A program made the translations under genes and the position numbers. This document shows positions 54,549 through 63,956 of a stretch of DNA of 64,000 nt, piece after piece. How positions within the stretch are numbered: the first letter of the stretch is position 1; each line of letters starts with the position of its first letter. A model generated the notes under the pieces. The model ran no database searches and was not told where the DNA came from. It saw nothing but the letters and a program-made list of their open reading frames with translations. The DNA comes from Gracilibacillus lacisalsi DSM 19029 (GTDB lineage Bacteria > Bacillota > Bacilli > Bacillales > Amphibacillaceae). The stretch is taken from assembly GCF_000377765.1 (NCBI RefSeq), contig NZ_KB898666.1, positions 186,001 to 250,000 of the forward strand, read 5' to 3'.

Positions 54549-57500
54549 ATGAATATAAAATGGAGTCACAAAAAAATTGAAGAGGCCAGTGGTAAAATTT
54601 CCTTCAAAAAAGGACTTTCCTTTTATCGTTCGAATAAAGTATATCTTGAGACTTTCACTGCTCATCGTTGCGAGGCAATCGTAGCCGGAAAAGAAAATTT
54701 CCATGTCACAGTTGAACAGGATGAAAGTGGCCGTATAAGTACAACATGTAGCTGTCCTACATTAGCTTCTGTCAAAAATGACTGTCAGCATGTAGCGGCT
54801 GTTTTACTGGCGATATCTGAACATTCACCAAGAGAATCACGCTCTTCGTCTAGTTCAGAAATTTCAGAAGGACTAATGACTCTATTAGAAAATCGCCGAG
54901 TCCGTCCTAGTGCCCAACAGCCACGATTTGAAAGCCGCCAAGTACTTCCATTAGCTTTCACATGCAAACTTATTACCAATAATCAGGGACAATTCCTGTT
55001 TGGAATAGAAATTGAAGTTGGTACTACTAAAGTTACCAATATCCGCGCCTTTCTGAAGCAGGTGAAAGAACACGGTAACTATCAGCTAACTAGTTCATTC
55101 ACTTACAATCCAGAATTGCATTGTTTTTCAACTGATACAGACGACATTATCCAACAACTGATTCAAGTGATGAATGACGAAACAGCATATGGTTATGATC
55201 GGTTAATAGATAAATTTGCATATAACATAGATCAGCTATTAGTTATTCCACCATCTCCCTGGCAACGACTTGTGCCCTTACTCACTAAAGCACCAGTTGT
55301 AAAGTTAGCAAATGGGGAGAAAAGGATAGACAAACTCTACTTTTCTGATCATGTCACCTTGCCATTATCGATTTCCTTTACTAAAACTGACAATCAAGAT
55401 TCTCTACTCACCGTTAAAGGACGAGATCAGCTCGTTATGTTAAATGCTTATCAAGCGCTACTGTTTGATGACCATTTCATACAGATAAAGGCGGAGGATT
55501 TTCACTACCTTTCTGAACTTATTCAGATACTAGATACTTCTAAAACCAATCAAATCCGGATTCCGCCAAAACAAACAGAATTTTTCATAGAAAAAGGACT
55601 ACCTATATTGAAAAGATTAGGTCAAGTCCACTTACATGGTGCTGTCACCAATCAACTGAAGCAGAATCCTTTAATTACAAAGTTATACTTGGATCGAGTG
55701 AGAAATCGACTGCTTGCTGGGGTGGAGTTTCATTATGGAAATATTTTGATCAATCCATTGGATGATGAACAAATCGAAACAGCATCGATTTTGATAAGAG
55801 ATGAGGAAAAGGAAAATGCCATACTGCAAATGATGGATGACAGTCAGTTCGCCAAGACAGATAGTGGATACTTCTTGCATAACGAAGCTCTAGAATATGA
55901 CTTTTTATACCATATGCTCCCGAAGATACAAAAAATAGCACAAGTATATGCTACAACTGCTGTGCGAAACAGGATATTCAAAGAGAATCCGCGACCAAAG
56001 ATTAAAGTAAAGATCCAAAAGGAACGAACCAACTGGTTGGAATTCAAATTTGAAATGGATGGCATCCCTGACCAAGAGATACGCGACATATTATCGGCTT
56101 TGGAGGAAAAGCAAAAGTACTATCGTTTGCGGGACGGATCCTTATTGTCATTGGAAACAAGAGAGTTTGAAGAGCTGCAACGTTTTTTAAGGAGTGCTGC
56201 TCCAAGTCAGGACAAAGACGACTTGGTAAGTGGACTACATGTACCAGTCATTAAGGGAATGCAGCTACTAGACTCCACTGATGATCAGGTGTTCACATTT
56301 GAACAATCGTTTCGGCAGTTCCTGCACAATATCGAAAATCCTGATAATCAGTCATTTACATTGCCAAATAGTTTAGAGCCAATATTACGAGATTATCAGA
56401 CACTCGGCTACAAATGGCTAAAGACACTTGCTAGTCACGGATTTGGTGGAATTCTTGCAGATGATATGGGACTTGGCAAAACATTACAAAGTATCACATT
56501 TATTTTGTCTGAGCTTCCTACTATCCGTAAGAAGAAACTCCCTACTCTGATTGTTTGTCCATCTTCCTTAGTGTATAACTGGCAAAGTGAGATCAGGAAA
56601 TTCGCACCAGACATTCAAGTGGCTATTGTTGATGGAAATAGAACGAAGCGGGCCAAGAGACAAACAAGTGCATTGGAAATGGACGTTGTCATTACTTCCT
56701 ATCAGTTGTTACGAATGGATATAGACTGGTATAAGAAACAAACCTTTCACACTGTCTTCTTTGATGAGGCACAAGCCTTTAAAAACCCCGTTACACAAAC
56801 AGCACAGGCAGTAAAGAAGATACAGGCTGATAATCGTTTCGCCCTAACTGGTACACCGGTAGAGAATAATCAGGAGGAACTATGGTCGATTTTCCATGTC
56901 GTCTTTCCAGAACTATTTCAAGGATTGAAGGAGTATAGTAATCTCACGAGAACACAGATTGCTCGGAGGAGCAGACCCTTTTTACTTCGCAGGGTAAAAG
57001 AAGATGTCCTCTCCGAGCTGCCAGAAAAAATCGAATCAAGGGAATCTGTTGAACTGCTACCAGATCAAAAAAAGCTTTATGCCGCCTATTTGGCAAAGCT
57101 TCGTCACGATACATTAAAGCATCTAGACAAAGACACATTACGGAAAAATCGGATCAAAATCCTTGCTGGCCTGACACGGTTACGACAAATCTGTTGTCAT
57201 CCTGCCTTGTTTGTAGATGGGTACAAAGGGAGTTCTGCTAAATTTGAACAGCTAAAACAGATTCTAGAGGAATCCAGGCTAGCTGGAAGAAGAGTATTGA
57301 TTTTCTCACAGTTCACGAAAATGCTTGAATTGATAGGTAGAGATCTAGCCATTCAGGGAAAGTCCTTTTTGTATTTGGATGGACAAACTCCGTCAGAAGA
57401 ACGTGTTGAACGATGTAATCAGTTCAATGCTGGTGAATGCGATTTGTTTCTCATTTCAATGAAAGCAGGCGGAACAGGTCTTAATCTGACTGGTGCTGAT

Positions 57501-57746
57501 ACGGTCATTTTATATGACACTTGGTGGAACCCTGCTGTGGAAGAACAAGCGGCTGACCGTGCCCATCGTATCGGTCAAACGAGTGCCGTACAGGTCATCA
57601 AGCTTGTTGCCCGTGGCACAATCGAAGAGAAAATGAATGATTTGCAAGAACAAAAAAGATCCCTTATAGAAGAGATCATTGATTCGAAGGAAAAAGCATC
57701 TTCCACATTAACGGAAGAAGATATTCGTGAAATATTGTCATTGTAG
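54549..57746 (+). CDS. SWIM-domain SNF2-family helicase (YwqA-like)
   Basis: A 1065-residue DNA-dependent ATPase. An N-terminal SWIM zinc finger has CxC-x9-CxH (Cys67, Cys69, Cys79, His81). A long middle region of about 500 residues is followed by the SNF2 core: motif I ADDMGLGKT (about 636-644), motif II DEAQ (about 739), motif III ALTGTPVEN, and a helicase C domain with GGTGLNLTGADTVI and DRAHRIGQT. Such RapA/YwqA-like proteins remodel protein-DNA complexes, possibly stalled RNA polymerase. The binding site before the ATG is weak (AAGGCGAG at long spacing). Monocistronic. Confidence 0.93.
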   Translation: MNIKWSHKKIEEASGKISFKKGLSFYRSNKVYLETFTAHRCEAIVAGKENFHVTVEQDESGRISTTCSCPTLASVKNDCQHVAAVLLAISEHSPRESRSSSSSEISEGLMTLLENRRVRPSAQQPRFESRQVLPLAFTCKLITNNQGQFLFGIEIEVGTTKVTNIRAFLKQVKEHGNYQLTSSFTYNPELHCFSTDTDDIIQQLIQVMNDETAYGYDRLIDKFAYNIDQLLVIPPSPWQRLVPLLTKAPVVKLANGEKRIDKLYFSDHVTLPLSISFTKTDNQDSLLTVKGRDQLVMLNAYQALLFDDHFIQIKAEDFHYLSELIQILDTSKTNQIRIPPKQTEFFIEKGLPILKRLGQVHLHGAVTNQLKQNPLITKLYLDRVRNRLLAGVEFHYGNILINPLDDEQIETASILIRDEEKENAILQMMDDSQFAKTDSGYFLHNEALEYDFLYHMLPKIQKIAQVYATTAVRNRIFKENPRPKIKVKIQKERTNWLEFKFEMDGIPDQEIRDILSALEEKQKYYRLRDGSLLSLETREFEELQRFLRSAAPSQDKDDLVSGLHVPVIKGMQLLDSTDDQVFTFEQSFRQFLHNIENPDNQSFTLPNSLEPILRDYQTLGYKWLKTLASHGFGGILADDMGLGKTLQSITFILSELPTIRKKKLPTLIVCPSSLVYNWQSEIRKFAPDIQVAIVDGNRTKRAKRQTSALEMDVVITSYQLLRMDIDWYKKQTFHTVFFDEAQAFKNPVTQTAQAVKKIQADNRFALTGTPVENNQEELWSIFHVVFPELFQGLKEYSNLTRTQIARRSRPFLLRRVKEDVLSELPEKIESRESVELLPDQKKLYAAYLAKLRHDTLKHLDKDTLRKNRIKILAGLTRLRQICCHPALFVDGYKGSSAKFEQLKQILEESRLAGRRVLIFSQFTKMLELIGRDLAIQGKSFLYLDGQTPSEERVERCNQFNAGECDLFLISMKAGGTGLNLTGADTVILYDTWWNPAVEEQAADRAHRIGQTSAVQVIKLVARGTIEEKMNDLQEQKRSLIEEIIDSKEKASSTLTEEDIREILSL

Positions 57747-57747
57747 C

Positions 57748-57790
57748 GAGAATAGGGTTGAGGGGACATAGTGTTTGTCCCTCTCCATTC
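57748..57790. terminator. Imperfect hairpin between SNF2 gene and opposing membrane-protein gene
   Basis: GAGGGGACA (57760-57768) pairs with TGTCCCTC (57776-57783) with one bulge, and flanking GAAT/ATTC bases extend it. No strong T-run. It also resembles REP-like GGGACA/TGTCCC palindromes of Bacillaceae. Confidence 0.45.
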
Positions 57791-58338
57791 TAGTTACTTT
57801 TCACCTTTCGTTGATAGTCCCCATATAATAAGAGAGCTAGAATACTAAGAAAAATGACCATCATAAGCGATATGATCCATAAATGATTTACTTGTATCGT
57901 CCAGCCTGCTACCATAATTGAAACCGAAATAATAGGAGCAAAGATATAATAAGGCTTGGCTTCATAAAACCAGCCATAAGGGAAAAAGTGTGCACCTGTT
58001 ATAATTGCAAAAAAGACTACCATTTGTTCAGGACTTTGGATAAATGCCCAGATAATCATCGGAAAATAGATAAGTTGCGCAAGGTTCAAAAACAATCCAA
58101 GCATTCCTAATGGATTATCAGCTAACTTCCAATCCGCTTTGATCAAAGCAGAAACAGCAAGTGCAAGCGGAAAAAGACAGGCAGGCAGAAATAATAAGAT
58201 CACATTCTTCGTCTCCAGCGGTAGCGCTAACAAGTAAACAATCGTTATAGCAGACCAGATAATCGTTGCCGCAATAATAAAAGCAATCCCATTTTTCCCT
58301 TTAACAGAAGCATCTTGCTTCAATTCAAGTATATTCAA
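57790..58338 (-). CDS. Uncharacterised multi-pass membrane protein (DUF7010-like)
   Basis: A 182-residue protein with about six membrane segments, including GIAFIIAATIIWSAITIVYL and TGAHFFPYGWFYEAKPYYIF, the latter typical of a family of Bacillus membrane proteins I believe is DUF7010. The start proposed is a TTG at 58338 because GGTGGAGG lies 8 nt upstream. An ATG six codons earlier has no binding site and would encode that site as MVEVS. Function unknown. Confidence 0.7.
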   Translation of the reverse strand: MNILELKQDASVKGKNGIAFIIAATIIWSAITIVYLLALPLETKNVILLFLPACLFPLALAVSALIKADWKLADNPLGMLGLFLNLAQLIYFPMIIWAFIQSPEQMVVFFAIITGAHFFPYGWFYEAKPYYIFAPIISVSIMVAGWTIQVNHLWIISLMMVIFLSILALLLYGDYQRKVKSN

Positions 58339-58421
58339 TTTACTAACCTCCACCATTTTAGACTTAAACGTGGTGTATAAAAATCTCGTTGATTATCATT
58401 ATTCTAACACGTAAAGAAGTC

Positions 58422-59006
58422 TCACTCCCTTAATCCTTCCAGCAAATGCTTCAGAACAACCATTGCTTCTTCTATTACCTCTTTTTGATCCAGTCGATTA
58501 GCTATCCATAACACCGCTTCATTCATTGCTCCTGATAAGCAATGTGTCATCGCCTCAATCGAAACCGGCTTTAGTAATCCTTGTTCCTGCATCAACTGTA
58601 ATTGTTCTTTCAAAGAACTCATCGAGTATTTTTCGTCCATTTTCCGAAACATATCCCAGCCTAAAACGGCCGGTCCATCTATCAAAAGGATGCGTTGATT
58701 GTGGGATTGCACTGCCCCTTCCAAAAAAGCTCGACAACCACGGATTAGCTGCCCCCAGCTGTCATTAGCTCTTGCCGCTTCTGCTTCTACATGTTCCCCA
58801 ACTTCCTTTTGAACAGTTTCAAAAACAGCAAGAAAAAGTCCTTTTTTATTTTGAAAATGGTGGTATAGTGCCCCTCGAGTTAAATTCGCTTCTTTAACTA
58901 TCTCTTCCAACGCTGCTTTTGCATAGCCATACTCTGTAAAGTGATATCGGGCAATTTTGATCAAGTTGTCTATCGTCTGTTCCGTTTCTAATTTGGTTCT
59001 TCTCAT
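58422..59006 (-). CDS. TetR/AcrR-family transcriptional regulator
   Basis: A 194-residue regulator with the N-terminal helix-turn-helix (YAKAALEEIVKEANLTRGAL and YHHFQNKKGLFLAVF) and a helical ligand domain (ending EEAMVVLKHLLEGL). AAGGAG precedes the ATG. It is the last gene of a three-gene minus-strand operon after a VOC protein and a DNA-alkylation-repair-like protein. It is the obvious candidate to bind the palindrome at 60266-60294 that lies in the operon promoter. Confidence 0.92.
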   Translation of the reverse strand: MRRTKLETEQTIDNLIKIARYHFTEYGYAKAALEEIVKEANLTRGALYHHFQNKKGLFLAVFETVQKEVGEHVEAEAARANDSWGQLIRGCRAFLEGAVQSHNQRILLIDGPAVLGWDMFRKMDEKYSMSSLKEQLQLMQEQGLLKPVSIEAMTHCLSGAMNEAVLWIANRLDQKEVIEEAMVVLKHLLEGLRE

Positions 59007-59019
59007 GCTGTTCCGCTCC

Positions 59020-59802
59020 TTACTCTACTTTTCGCAATAACTCTAGCGCATGCTCATGTTCTAATTTTATCAGAGTTCTCAACCCATTTTTAATTATTTT
59101 TCGATTCACATGATGATTGGCTTTCATCAGCTGATCCAACCATACTAAAACTTGTTCCGGAGATTCCTTCGTTAAATCATTCAGATGATTGGCTACTGAT
59201 TTTTGCACATAAGGAGAAGTATCATGAAGCAAGCTTTCAAGCAAAGATAAATTGTTTTCAAGATCATTCTTCAGTGGCGGTATCTTTTTAGCCCATGGCA
59301 GTCTTGGACGTGTTCCTTCACTCACTAACCGCCTCACATGTGGGTTCGGATCTGTTATCCAATCTTGTAGATAGGTCATAGAAGAATTGATATCTGCTAT
59401 TAGATATGGACGGATCGCATATTCAGCTGTATGTCGTTTTGTTATTTCATACATCGCATGGAAGGAATGATCAAAATACTCCAGCCCATACTTTTCAACA
59501 AAATAGGCTACCGGCATTAAGAAATATCCGTTGGTAAACATTCCTTTTTCTGTTTTATTTTCTGGTCCAATAATCTTTAGTAAGATAGCTATAGCTTGCG
59601 GATAGTCTGATGGGAGATTTTGTTTCAACGCATCCGCGAATACCTCCACTCTATCTTTCAACTCTTTATTCGCTACCTCTTTGGTTACTAACTCTATAAA
59701 GGCATTTTGGTCAAAGCCAAGATAAAACGGGTGAATTAATTCCGTTAAACGAAGGGCCAATTCCCGATCAAAGTAATATTTTAAAGGGACATAATTGCCC
59801 AT
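59020..59802 (-). CDS. HEAT-repeat DNA alkylation repair-like protein (AlkC/AlkD family)
   Basis: A 260-residue all-helical protein of HEAT-like repeats, visible as LQDWITDPNPHVRRLVSEG, LESLLHDTSPYVQKSVANHL and LDQLMKANHHVNRKIIKNGL. The segment ending SEGTRPRLPW is typical of AlkC/AlkD DNA glycosylases that remove 3- and 7-methylated purines. Its start overlaps the stop of the VOC gene (TAATG), so the two are coupled. Family membership is clear; catalytic activity is not shown. Confidence 0.85.
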   Translation of the reverse strand: MGNYVPLKYYFDRELALRLTELIHPFYLGFDQNAFIELVTKEVANKELKDRVEVFADALKQNLPSDYPQAIAILLKIIGPENKTEKGMFTNGYFLMPVAYFVEKYGLEYFDHSFHAMYEITKRHTAEYAIRPYLIADINSSMTYLQDWITDPNPHVRRLVSEGTRPRLPWAKKIPPLKNDLENNLSLLESLLHDTSPYVQKSVANHLNDLTKESPEQVLVWLDQLMKANHHVNRKIIKNGLRTLIKLEHEHALELLRKVE

Positions 59803-60233
59803 TACACTTCATCCTTCCATACTTCTTCTCTATATTGATCTTGAAACGATTCATCAAGTGGAATGACAGTGATCACATCAATTAAAACACCATTTGGATC
59901 ACTTGTAATAAAATGTCTTTGCCCAAATGCCTCATCACGTAATGTAAGGTGTAAAGGAAGTCGATGTTCTTTGATCAGTTTCTGATACACTTGATCCACA
60001 TCGACCACCTCAAAATTAAGGATCAAACCTTGTACGGACTTACCAAACGAAGATGGGACTGTTTCATGGCTAGCTTGAAGGATTGCCAATTCAGCACCCG
60101 TCTCCTCCTGTTTCAAACTCATGTACCAATCAGCTTCAAACACGACAGAGAAACCAAAAAAATTTTGATAAAATCCCCCTGTTTCCTTTACCTTTTCTGT
60201 CATCAACACCGGATAAAAACTGCTTAATTTCAT
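59802..60233 (-). CDS. VOC-family (glyoxalase/bleomycin resistance-like) protein
   Basis: A 143-residue VOC protein, with [20 protein letters not shown] at the N-terminus and [18 protein letters not shown] at the C-terminus. There is no clear full set of metal ligands, so it may bind a compound without catalysis, as bleomycin- or fosfomycin-type resistance proteins do. The ATG at 60233 with AGAGGAG 8 nt upstream is preferred over a GTG three codons earlier. First gene of the TetR-controlled operon. Confidence 0.82.
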   Translation of the reverse strand: MKLSSFYPVLMTEKVKETGGFYQNFFGFSVVFEADWYMSLKQEETGAELAILQASHETVPSSFGKSVQGLILNFEVVDVDQVYQKLIKEHRLPLHLTLRDEAFGQRHFITSDPNGVLIDVITVIPLDESFQDQYREEVWKDEV

Positions 60234-60265
60234 GATTCTCACTCCTCTTTTAATTTTGAATTTAT

Positions 60266-60294
60266 TTTAACATACAAACAGTACGTATGTTAAA
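60266..60294. promoter_or_regulatory. TetR-type operator between divergent VOC operon and amidase gene
   Basis: TTTAACATAC (60266-60275) and GTATGTTAAA (60285-60294) form a perfect 10-bp inverted repeat with a 9-nt centre. It lies 32 nt upstream of the VOC gene and covers the -35 position of the amidase promoter (TATAAT at 60312-60317). The size and AT-rich ends with ATAC/GTAT cores are typical of TetR operators. Confidence 0.65.
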
Positions 60295-60346
60295 TAATAT
60301 GTTATACTGTTTATAATTGTTAGTGATAAAGGAGAATGATGGATGT

Positions 60347-61789
60347 ATGAATGCTTTTACTGATTTGCTTCAACTCGATGCCTTAGGGCAAAAGACGTTG
60401 CTCGATCAAAATGAATTATCTGTCCTAGAATTAACTGATTTTTATATCGATCGAATTGAAACATATAATCCAACTTTGAATGCGGTAGTCACAAAAAGTT
60501 TTGAGCTAGGACGGGAGCAAGCAAAAAAAATGACAACAACGAAAGGTAAGGTTAAAGGACTTCCTTTTTTAATAAAAGATTTAAATGCGGTAAAAGGAAT
60601 TAGACAAACTAGCGGATCGCGAATGTTAAAGGATTTTATCGCTCCAGACAATGATGTGAACGTTGATCGTTTTGAACATGCTGGACTTATTTTTCTAGGA
60701 AAAACAAATACACCTGAATTGGGTTTTCTACCTACGACAGAACCTCTATTATTTGGAGCAACCAAAAACCCGTGGGATTTAGAGCGCTCACCTGGAGGAT
60801 CAAGCGGTGGTTCTGCAGCAGCTGTTGCAGCTGGATTAATTCCTTTTGCACATGCTAATGATGGTGGTGGATCGATTCGAATTCCTGCTTCTGCCTGTGG
60901 ATTGTTTGGTTTTAAGCCAAGTCGCGGAAGAATGCCTTATCCTGCTTATATGAATCATTTTTCTATCAATCACGCTCTTACTCGTTCTGTTAGAGATAGC
61001 GCAGCATTATTAGATATTCTAAATGGTGCTGGAGATCATCAACTATATCCAGCTTTTGCTCCACAGGGCAACTTTTTAGAACATGTCCATGATACACCAA
61101 GAAAACTGAAGATTGCTGTTCAATATCAAACAGATGAGACGATTGATTTTGATATGGAAACTAGAAAAAACATGGAGAACACCGTACAACTTATGAAGGA
61201 GTTGGGGCATGAAGTAGTCGAGGAAATGCCAGTAATCGATTTCCCAGAACTAGCCAAACATTTTATTAAAATTTGGATGGGGAGTGGGTCTACTATTATT
61301 AAGCATACTGGATTAATGGTCGGCCATGAACCTTCTTACCAAAACCTAGAACCTTTAACCTATGACATTTTAAAATATGGCCAAGACTTATCAGCGTTAG
61401 AATATGAGGAATCCCGAGTATACATCCAAAAGGAAGCCCAAAAAATCTTAGCTTTTTTCCAAGACGTAGATGTATGGATGACGCCGACTATGAATCAATT
61501 GCCAACAAAACTTGGAAAAGATACAGATCCAGCAAAAGATGGATTTCAACAAATGATGGATAACATGTTAGACTACAACCCATTTATGCCAATCGCCAAT
61601 GCAACAGGACAACCAGCAATGAGTGTCCCAACCCATTGGACAAATGATGGACTACCCGTTGGCACGCACTTCTTTGGCAGACTTGGTGAAGATCAGTTAT
61701 TGCTCCAGCTTGCTTCCCAGATTGAACAAGAAAAACCATGGTTTCACAACTATCAAAATATTAGTGATAACGTATTAGGAGGGAGGTGA
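60347..61789 (+). CDS. Amidase of the amidase-signature family
   Basis: A 480-residue amide hydrolase with the Ser-cisSer-Lys triad. Lys77 is in [10 protein letters not shown], the cis-Ser in [12 protein letters not shown] (Ser152/153), and the nucleophile Ser176 in [11 protein letters not shown]. The C-terminal [11 protein letters not shown] and [18 protein letters not shown] pieces are common. It is not GatA: no gatB or gatC is nearby. The ATG at 60347 has GGAG 12 nt upstream, slightly far. It shares the divergent promoter and TetR operator, so amide hydrolysis may belong to the same detoxification response. Confidence 0.87.
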   Translation: MNAFTDLLQLDALGQKTLLDQNELSVLELTDFYIDRIETYNPTLNAVVTKSFELGREQAKKMTTTKGKVKGLPFLIKDLNAVKGIRQTSGSRMLKDFIAPDNDVNVDRFEHAGLIFLGKTNTPELGFLPTTEPLLFGATKNPWDLERSPGGSSGGSAAAVAAGLIPFAHANDGGGSIRIPASACGLFGFKPSRGRMPYPAYMNHFSINHALTRSVRDSAALLDILNGAGDHQLYPAFAPQGNFLEHVHDTPRKLKIAVQYQTDETIDFDMETRKNMENTVQLMKELGHEVVEEMPVIDFPELAKHFIKIWMGSGSTIIKHTGLMVGHEPSYQNLEPLTYDILKYGQDLSALEYEESRVYIQKEAQKILAFFQDVDVWMTPTMNQLPTKLGKDTDPAKDGFQQMMDNMLDYNPFMPIANATGQPAMSVPTHWTNDGLPVGTHFFGRLGEDQLLLQLASQIEQEKPWFHNYQNISDNVLGGR

Positions 61790-61805
61790 CCACCTCCCCT
61801 AACTT
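61781..61805. terminator. Hairpin between converging amidase and permease genes
   Basis: GGGAGGTG (61781-61788) and CACCTCCC (61791-61798) are perfect complements overlapping the amidase stop codon. A modest AACTTTTAC follows on the plus strand. Probably bidirectional. Confidence 0.6.
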
Positions 61806-62627
61806 TTACTCCTTAACAGATCCAGAAGTTAAACCAGATACGATCCGCTTTTGGAATAGTAGTACTAAGATAACGATCGGTACCGTTACGATAACCGTTG
61901 CTGCAGAAATATCGCCCCATGGAATAGAAAATTCACTTTGATACATGGATATTCCTACTGGAACAGTTCTCCATATATCATCACTATTAATGGTTAAGGC
62001 AAATAGATACTCATTCCAAGCGGCAATAAAAACTAAGATCGCTGTCGTAAATATACCTGGTGTCGCTAAAGGAAAGATAATTTTACGAAACGTTTGAAAT
62101 GGACTGGCACCATCTAATTTTGCAGATTCTTCTAATTCGAACGGAATCTTGTGAAAAAAAGTAGAAAGTACCCAGATCGATAACGGTAAACTGATGGTAA
62201 TATAAGGGATGACTAATCCGATATAGCTGTTGCGTAATCCTAAATCCGTCACCAAATTAAAAATGGGTGATATAATCGCAATCTGCGGAAACATTGACGC
62301 TGCAAGTACAACTCCTAAAAATATCCCTTTCCCTTTAATTGGCAACCTTGTAACAGCATATGCTGCAAACGCTGCACAACCGACTGCTAATACAGTAGTT
62401 AAACTAGAAACTACAAAACTGTTTAACATATAACGCAATAACGGTCGATTCGTCAATGCAGCTTCATAAGAAGATAGTGTCGGACTTTTGGTAAACCAAC
62501 TGAATGAAGTGAAAATTTCACCTACAGGTTTGATCGAAGTTAAAAACACCCATATAAATGGAAACATCACTAAAAAAACAAAAATGGCTAAAAATATATA
62601 AAATCCAATACCGGCTCGTTTACTCAT
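61806..62627 (-). CDS. Carbohydrate ABC transporter permease (MalG type)
   Basis: A 273-residue permease with six membrane segments and the contact loop EESAKLDGASPFQTFRKIIF (about 160-179). The C-terminal QKRIVSGLTSGSVKE ending is typical of MalG-type sugar permeases. AGGGGG precedes the ATG. It follows the MalF-type gene by 15 nt. No ATPase is next to it; an MsmX-like shared ATPase is likely. The binding protein is probably just beyond the window edge. Sugar unknown. Confidence 0.92.
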   Translation of the reverse strand: MSKRAGIGFYIFLAIFVFLVMFPFIWVFLTSIKPVGEIFTSFSWFTKSPTLSSYEAALTNRPLLRYMLNSFVVSSLTTVLAVGCAAFAAYAVTRLPIKGKGIFLGVVLAASMFPQIAIISPIFNLVTDLGLRNSYIGLVIPYITISLPLSIWVLSTFFHKIPFELEESAKLDGASPFQTFRKIIFPLATPGIFTTAILVFIAAWNEYLFALTINSDDIWRTVPVGISMYQSEFSIPWGDISAATVIVTVPIVILVLLFQKRIVSGLTSGSVKE

Positions 62628-62642
62628 CTTTCGTACCCCCTT

Positions 62643-63956
62643 CTATTTCGTACGTCCTGCGAATAAATCGGAACCAATTAACCGGACATAGATAAAGCTA
62701 ATTAATGCTACACATAGGAATACAATAACAGATAGCACGGAACCCGCTCCAAAATTCTGTTGTGAGAACAAGGTGATATATGCATAAACAGATATCGATT
62801 CTGTAGCATTCGCAGGTCCACCACCAGTTAACACATAAATTAAGTCAAAAACTCGAAACGCATCTAATGTTCTAAACAACAAAGCAACTAAAATTGCTGA
62901 TTTTAGTAAGGGCAGTGTAATCTTAAAGAATTGTTGCCATTTATTTGCACCATCGACATTACTAGCTTCATACAAGGCATTTGGAATCGTTTGCAACCCA
63001 GCAAGTAATAATAACGCCATATATGGTGTTGTTTTCCAAACATCCGCAAATATAATGGCAAACATACCACCATCAGAAGTGCTTAATAGCCATGAAGCAC
63101 TCGGTATCATGTTTAATTTCTCAAAATAGTGGGCAACAATCCCTGTTTGACCATCATATAAGAACCCCCACATCATGGCGGCAACCGCTGTCGGTATTGC
63201 CCATGGGATTAATACGGAAGCTCGCACGATTCCCCTTCCCTTAAAAGCACGGTTAATCAGTAAGGCAATTGCTAAACCTAAGACAAGTTCAAATCCAACA
63301 GAGACAACAGTAAAATAAAACGTGTTCCATAAAGATTGCCACATACGTTGGTCTTGGAAATATTTAATATAATTCGCAAAACCAATAAAATTCGATTCTA
63401 AAATGTTGTCACTTGTCCCTGCAAGCAATGACCCAGTTTGTTCGAAGCTTTGTGCTAACTGTTCATTGTCAGTAGCTTCCGCTATTGATTGGAACTCCGC
63501 TGATATATTCTCGAGAGCACTCCGATAATCTGAAGCAAAATCATTGTCTACCTCGGTATATTTGAGCTCAGCGTCTGATATAGGCTCAAAGTTCATCAAC
63601 ATTTCATCTATTTGTTCAATCTTTGCATTAATTTCTCCATCAGTTGTTAATTCCTGATGATAACCTTCAATTGTTTCCCTTGCTTGTTGAACTACTTCTA
63701 ATTGATCTCCTTCTGCATTACCTTCTAGATCACTAAGCTGACCCTCGATATAAAAGTAATTGTCAACATACCGCTCTAAATCAATATTAGCGTTTAACAT
63801 TTTTTGTGACCTTGTTGGGTCATTTAAGCGGTAATCAAATAGACTGTTATAAAAGGACTGTGCAACCGGCCATAAAGTGACAACGATAACAAGTAGTAAC
63901 GATGGTAAAATCATCGCATAACCTAGCTGCTTTTCGTTAAGTTGAAATTTTTTCAC
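62643..63956 (-). CDS. Carbohydrate ABC transporter permease (MalF type) with a 140-residue insert
   Basis: A 437-residue permease starting at a GTG with GGGGAGG upstream. The first membrane segment is at residues 12-35. The sequence then departs from the usual MalF pattern for about 140 residues (46-187), a Glu/Gln/Asn-rich helical stretch, before resuming at NFIGFANYIKYFQDQRMW. The contact loop is visible as YEASNVDGANKWQQFFKITL. Because segment 1 runs outward, the insert is expected outside the cell. In E. coli MalF the extra domain lies after segment 3, so this is a different insertion. Partner of the MalG-type permease. Confidence 0.88.
   Translation of the reverse strand: MKKFQLNEKQLGYAMILPSLLLVIVVTLWPVAQSFYNSLFDYRLNDPTRSQKMLNANIDLERYVDNYFYIEGQLSDLEGNAEGDQLEVVQQARETIEGYHQELTTDGEINAKIEQIDEMLMNFEPISDAELKYTEVDNDFASDYRSALENISAEFQSIAEATDNEQLAQSFEQTGSLLAGTSDNILESNFIGFANYIKYFQDQRMWQSLWNTFYFTVVSVGFELVLGLAIALLINRAFKGRGIVRASVLIPWAIPTAVAAMMWGFLYDGQTGIVAHYFEKLNMIPSASWLLSTSDGGMFAIIFADVWKTTPYMALLLLAGLQTIPNALYEASNVDGANKWQQFFKITLPLLKSAILVALLFRTLDAFRVFDLIYVLTGGGPANATESISVYAYITLFSQQNFGAGSVLSVIVFLCVALISFIYVRLIGSDLFAGRTK

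Noticed and set aside
60347-61789. Amidase as GatA of the Glu-tRNA(Gln) amidotransferase
   Set aside because: No gatB or gatC nearby, the gene is in a TetR-controlled divergent unit, and the substrate loops differ from GatA as far as I can see.
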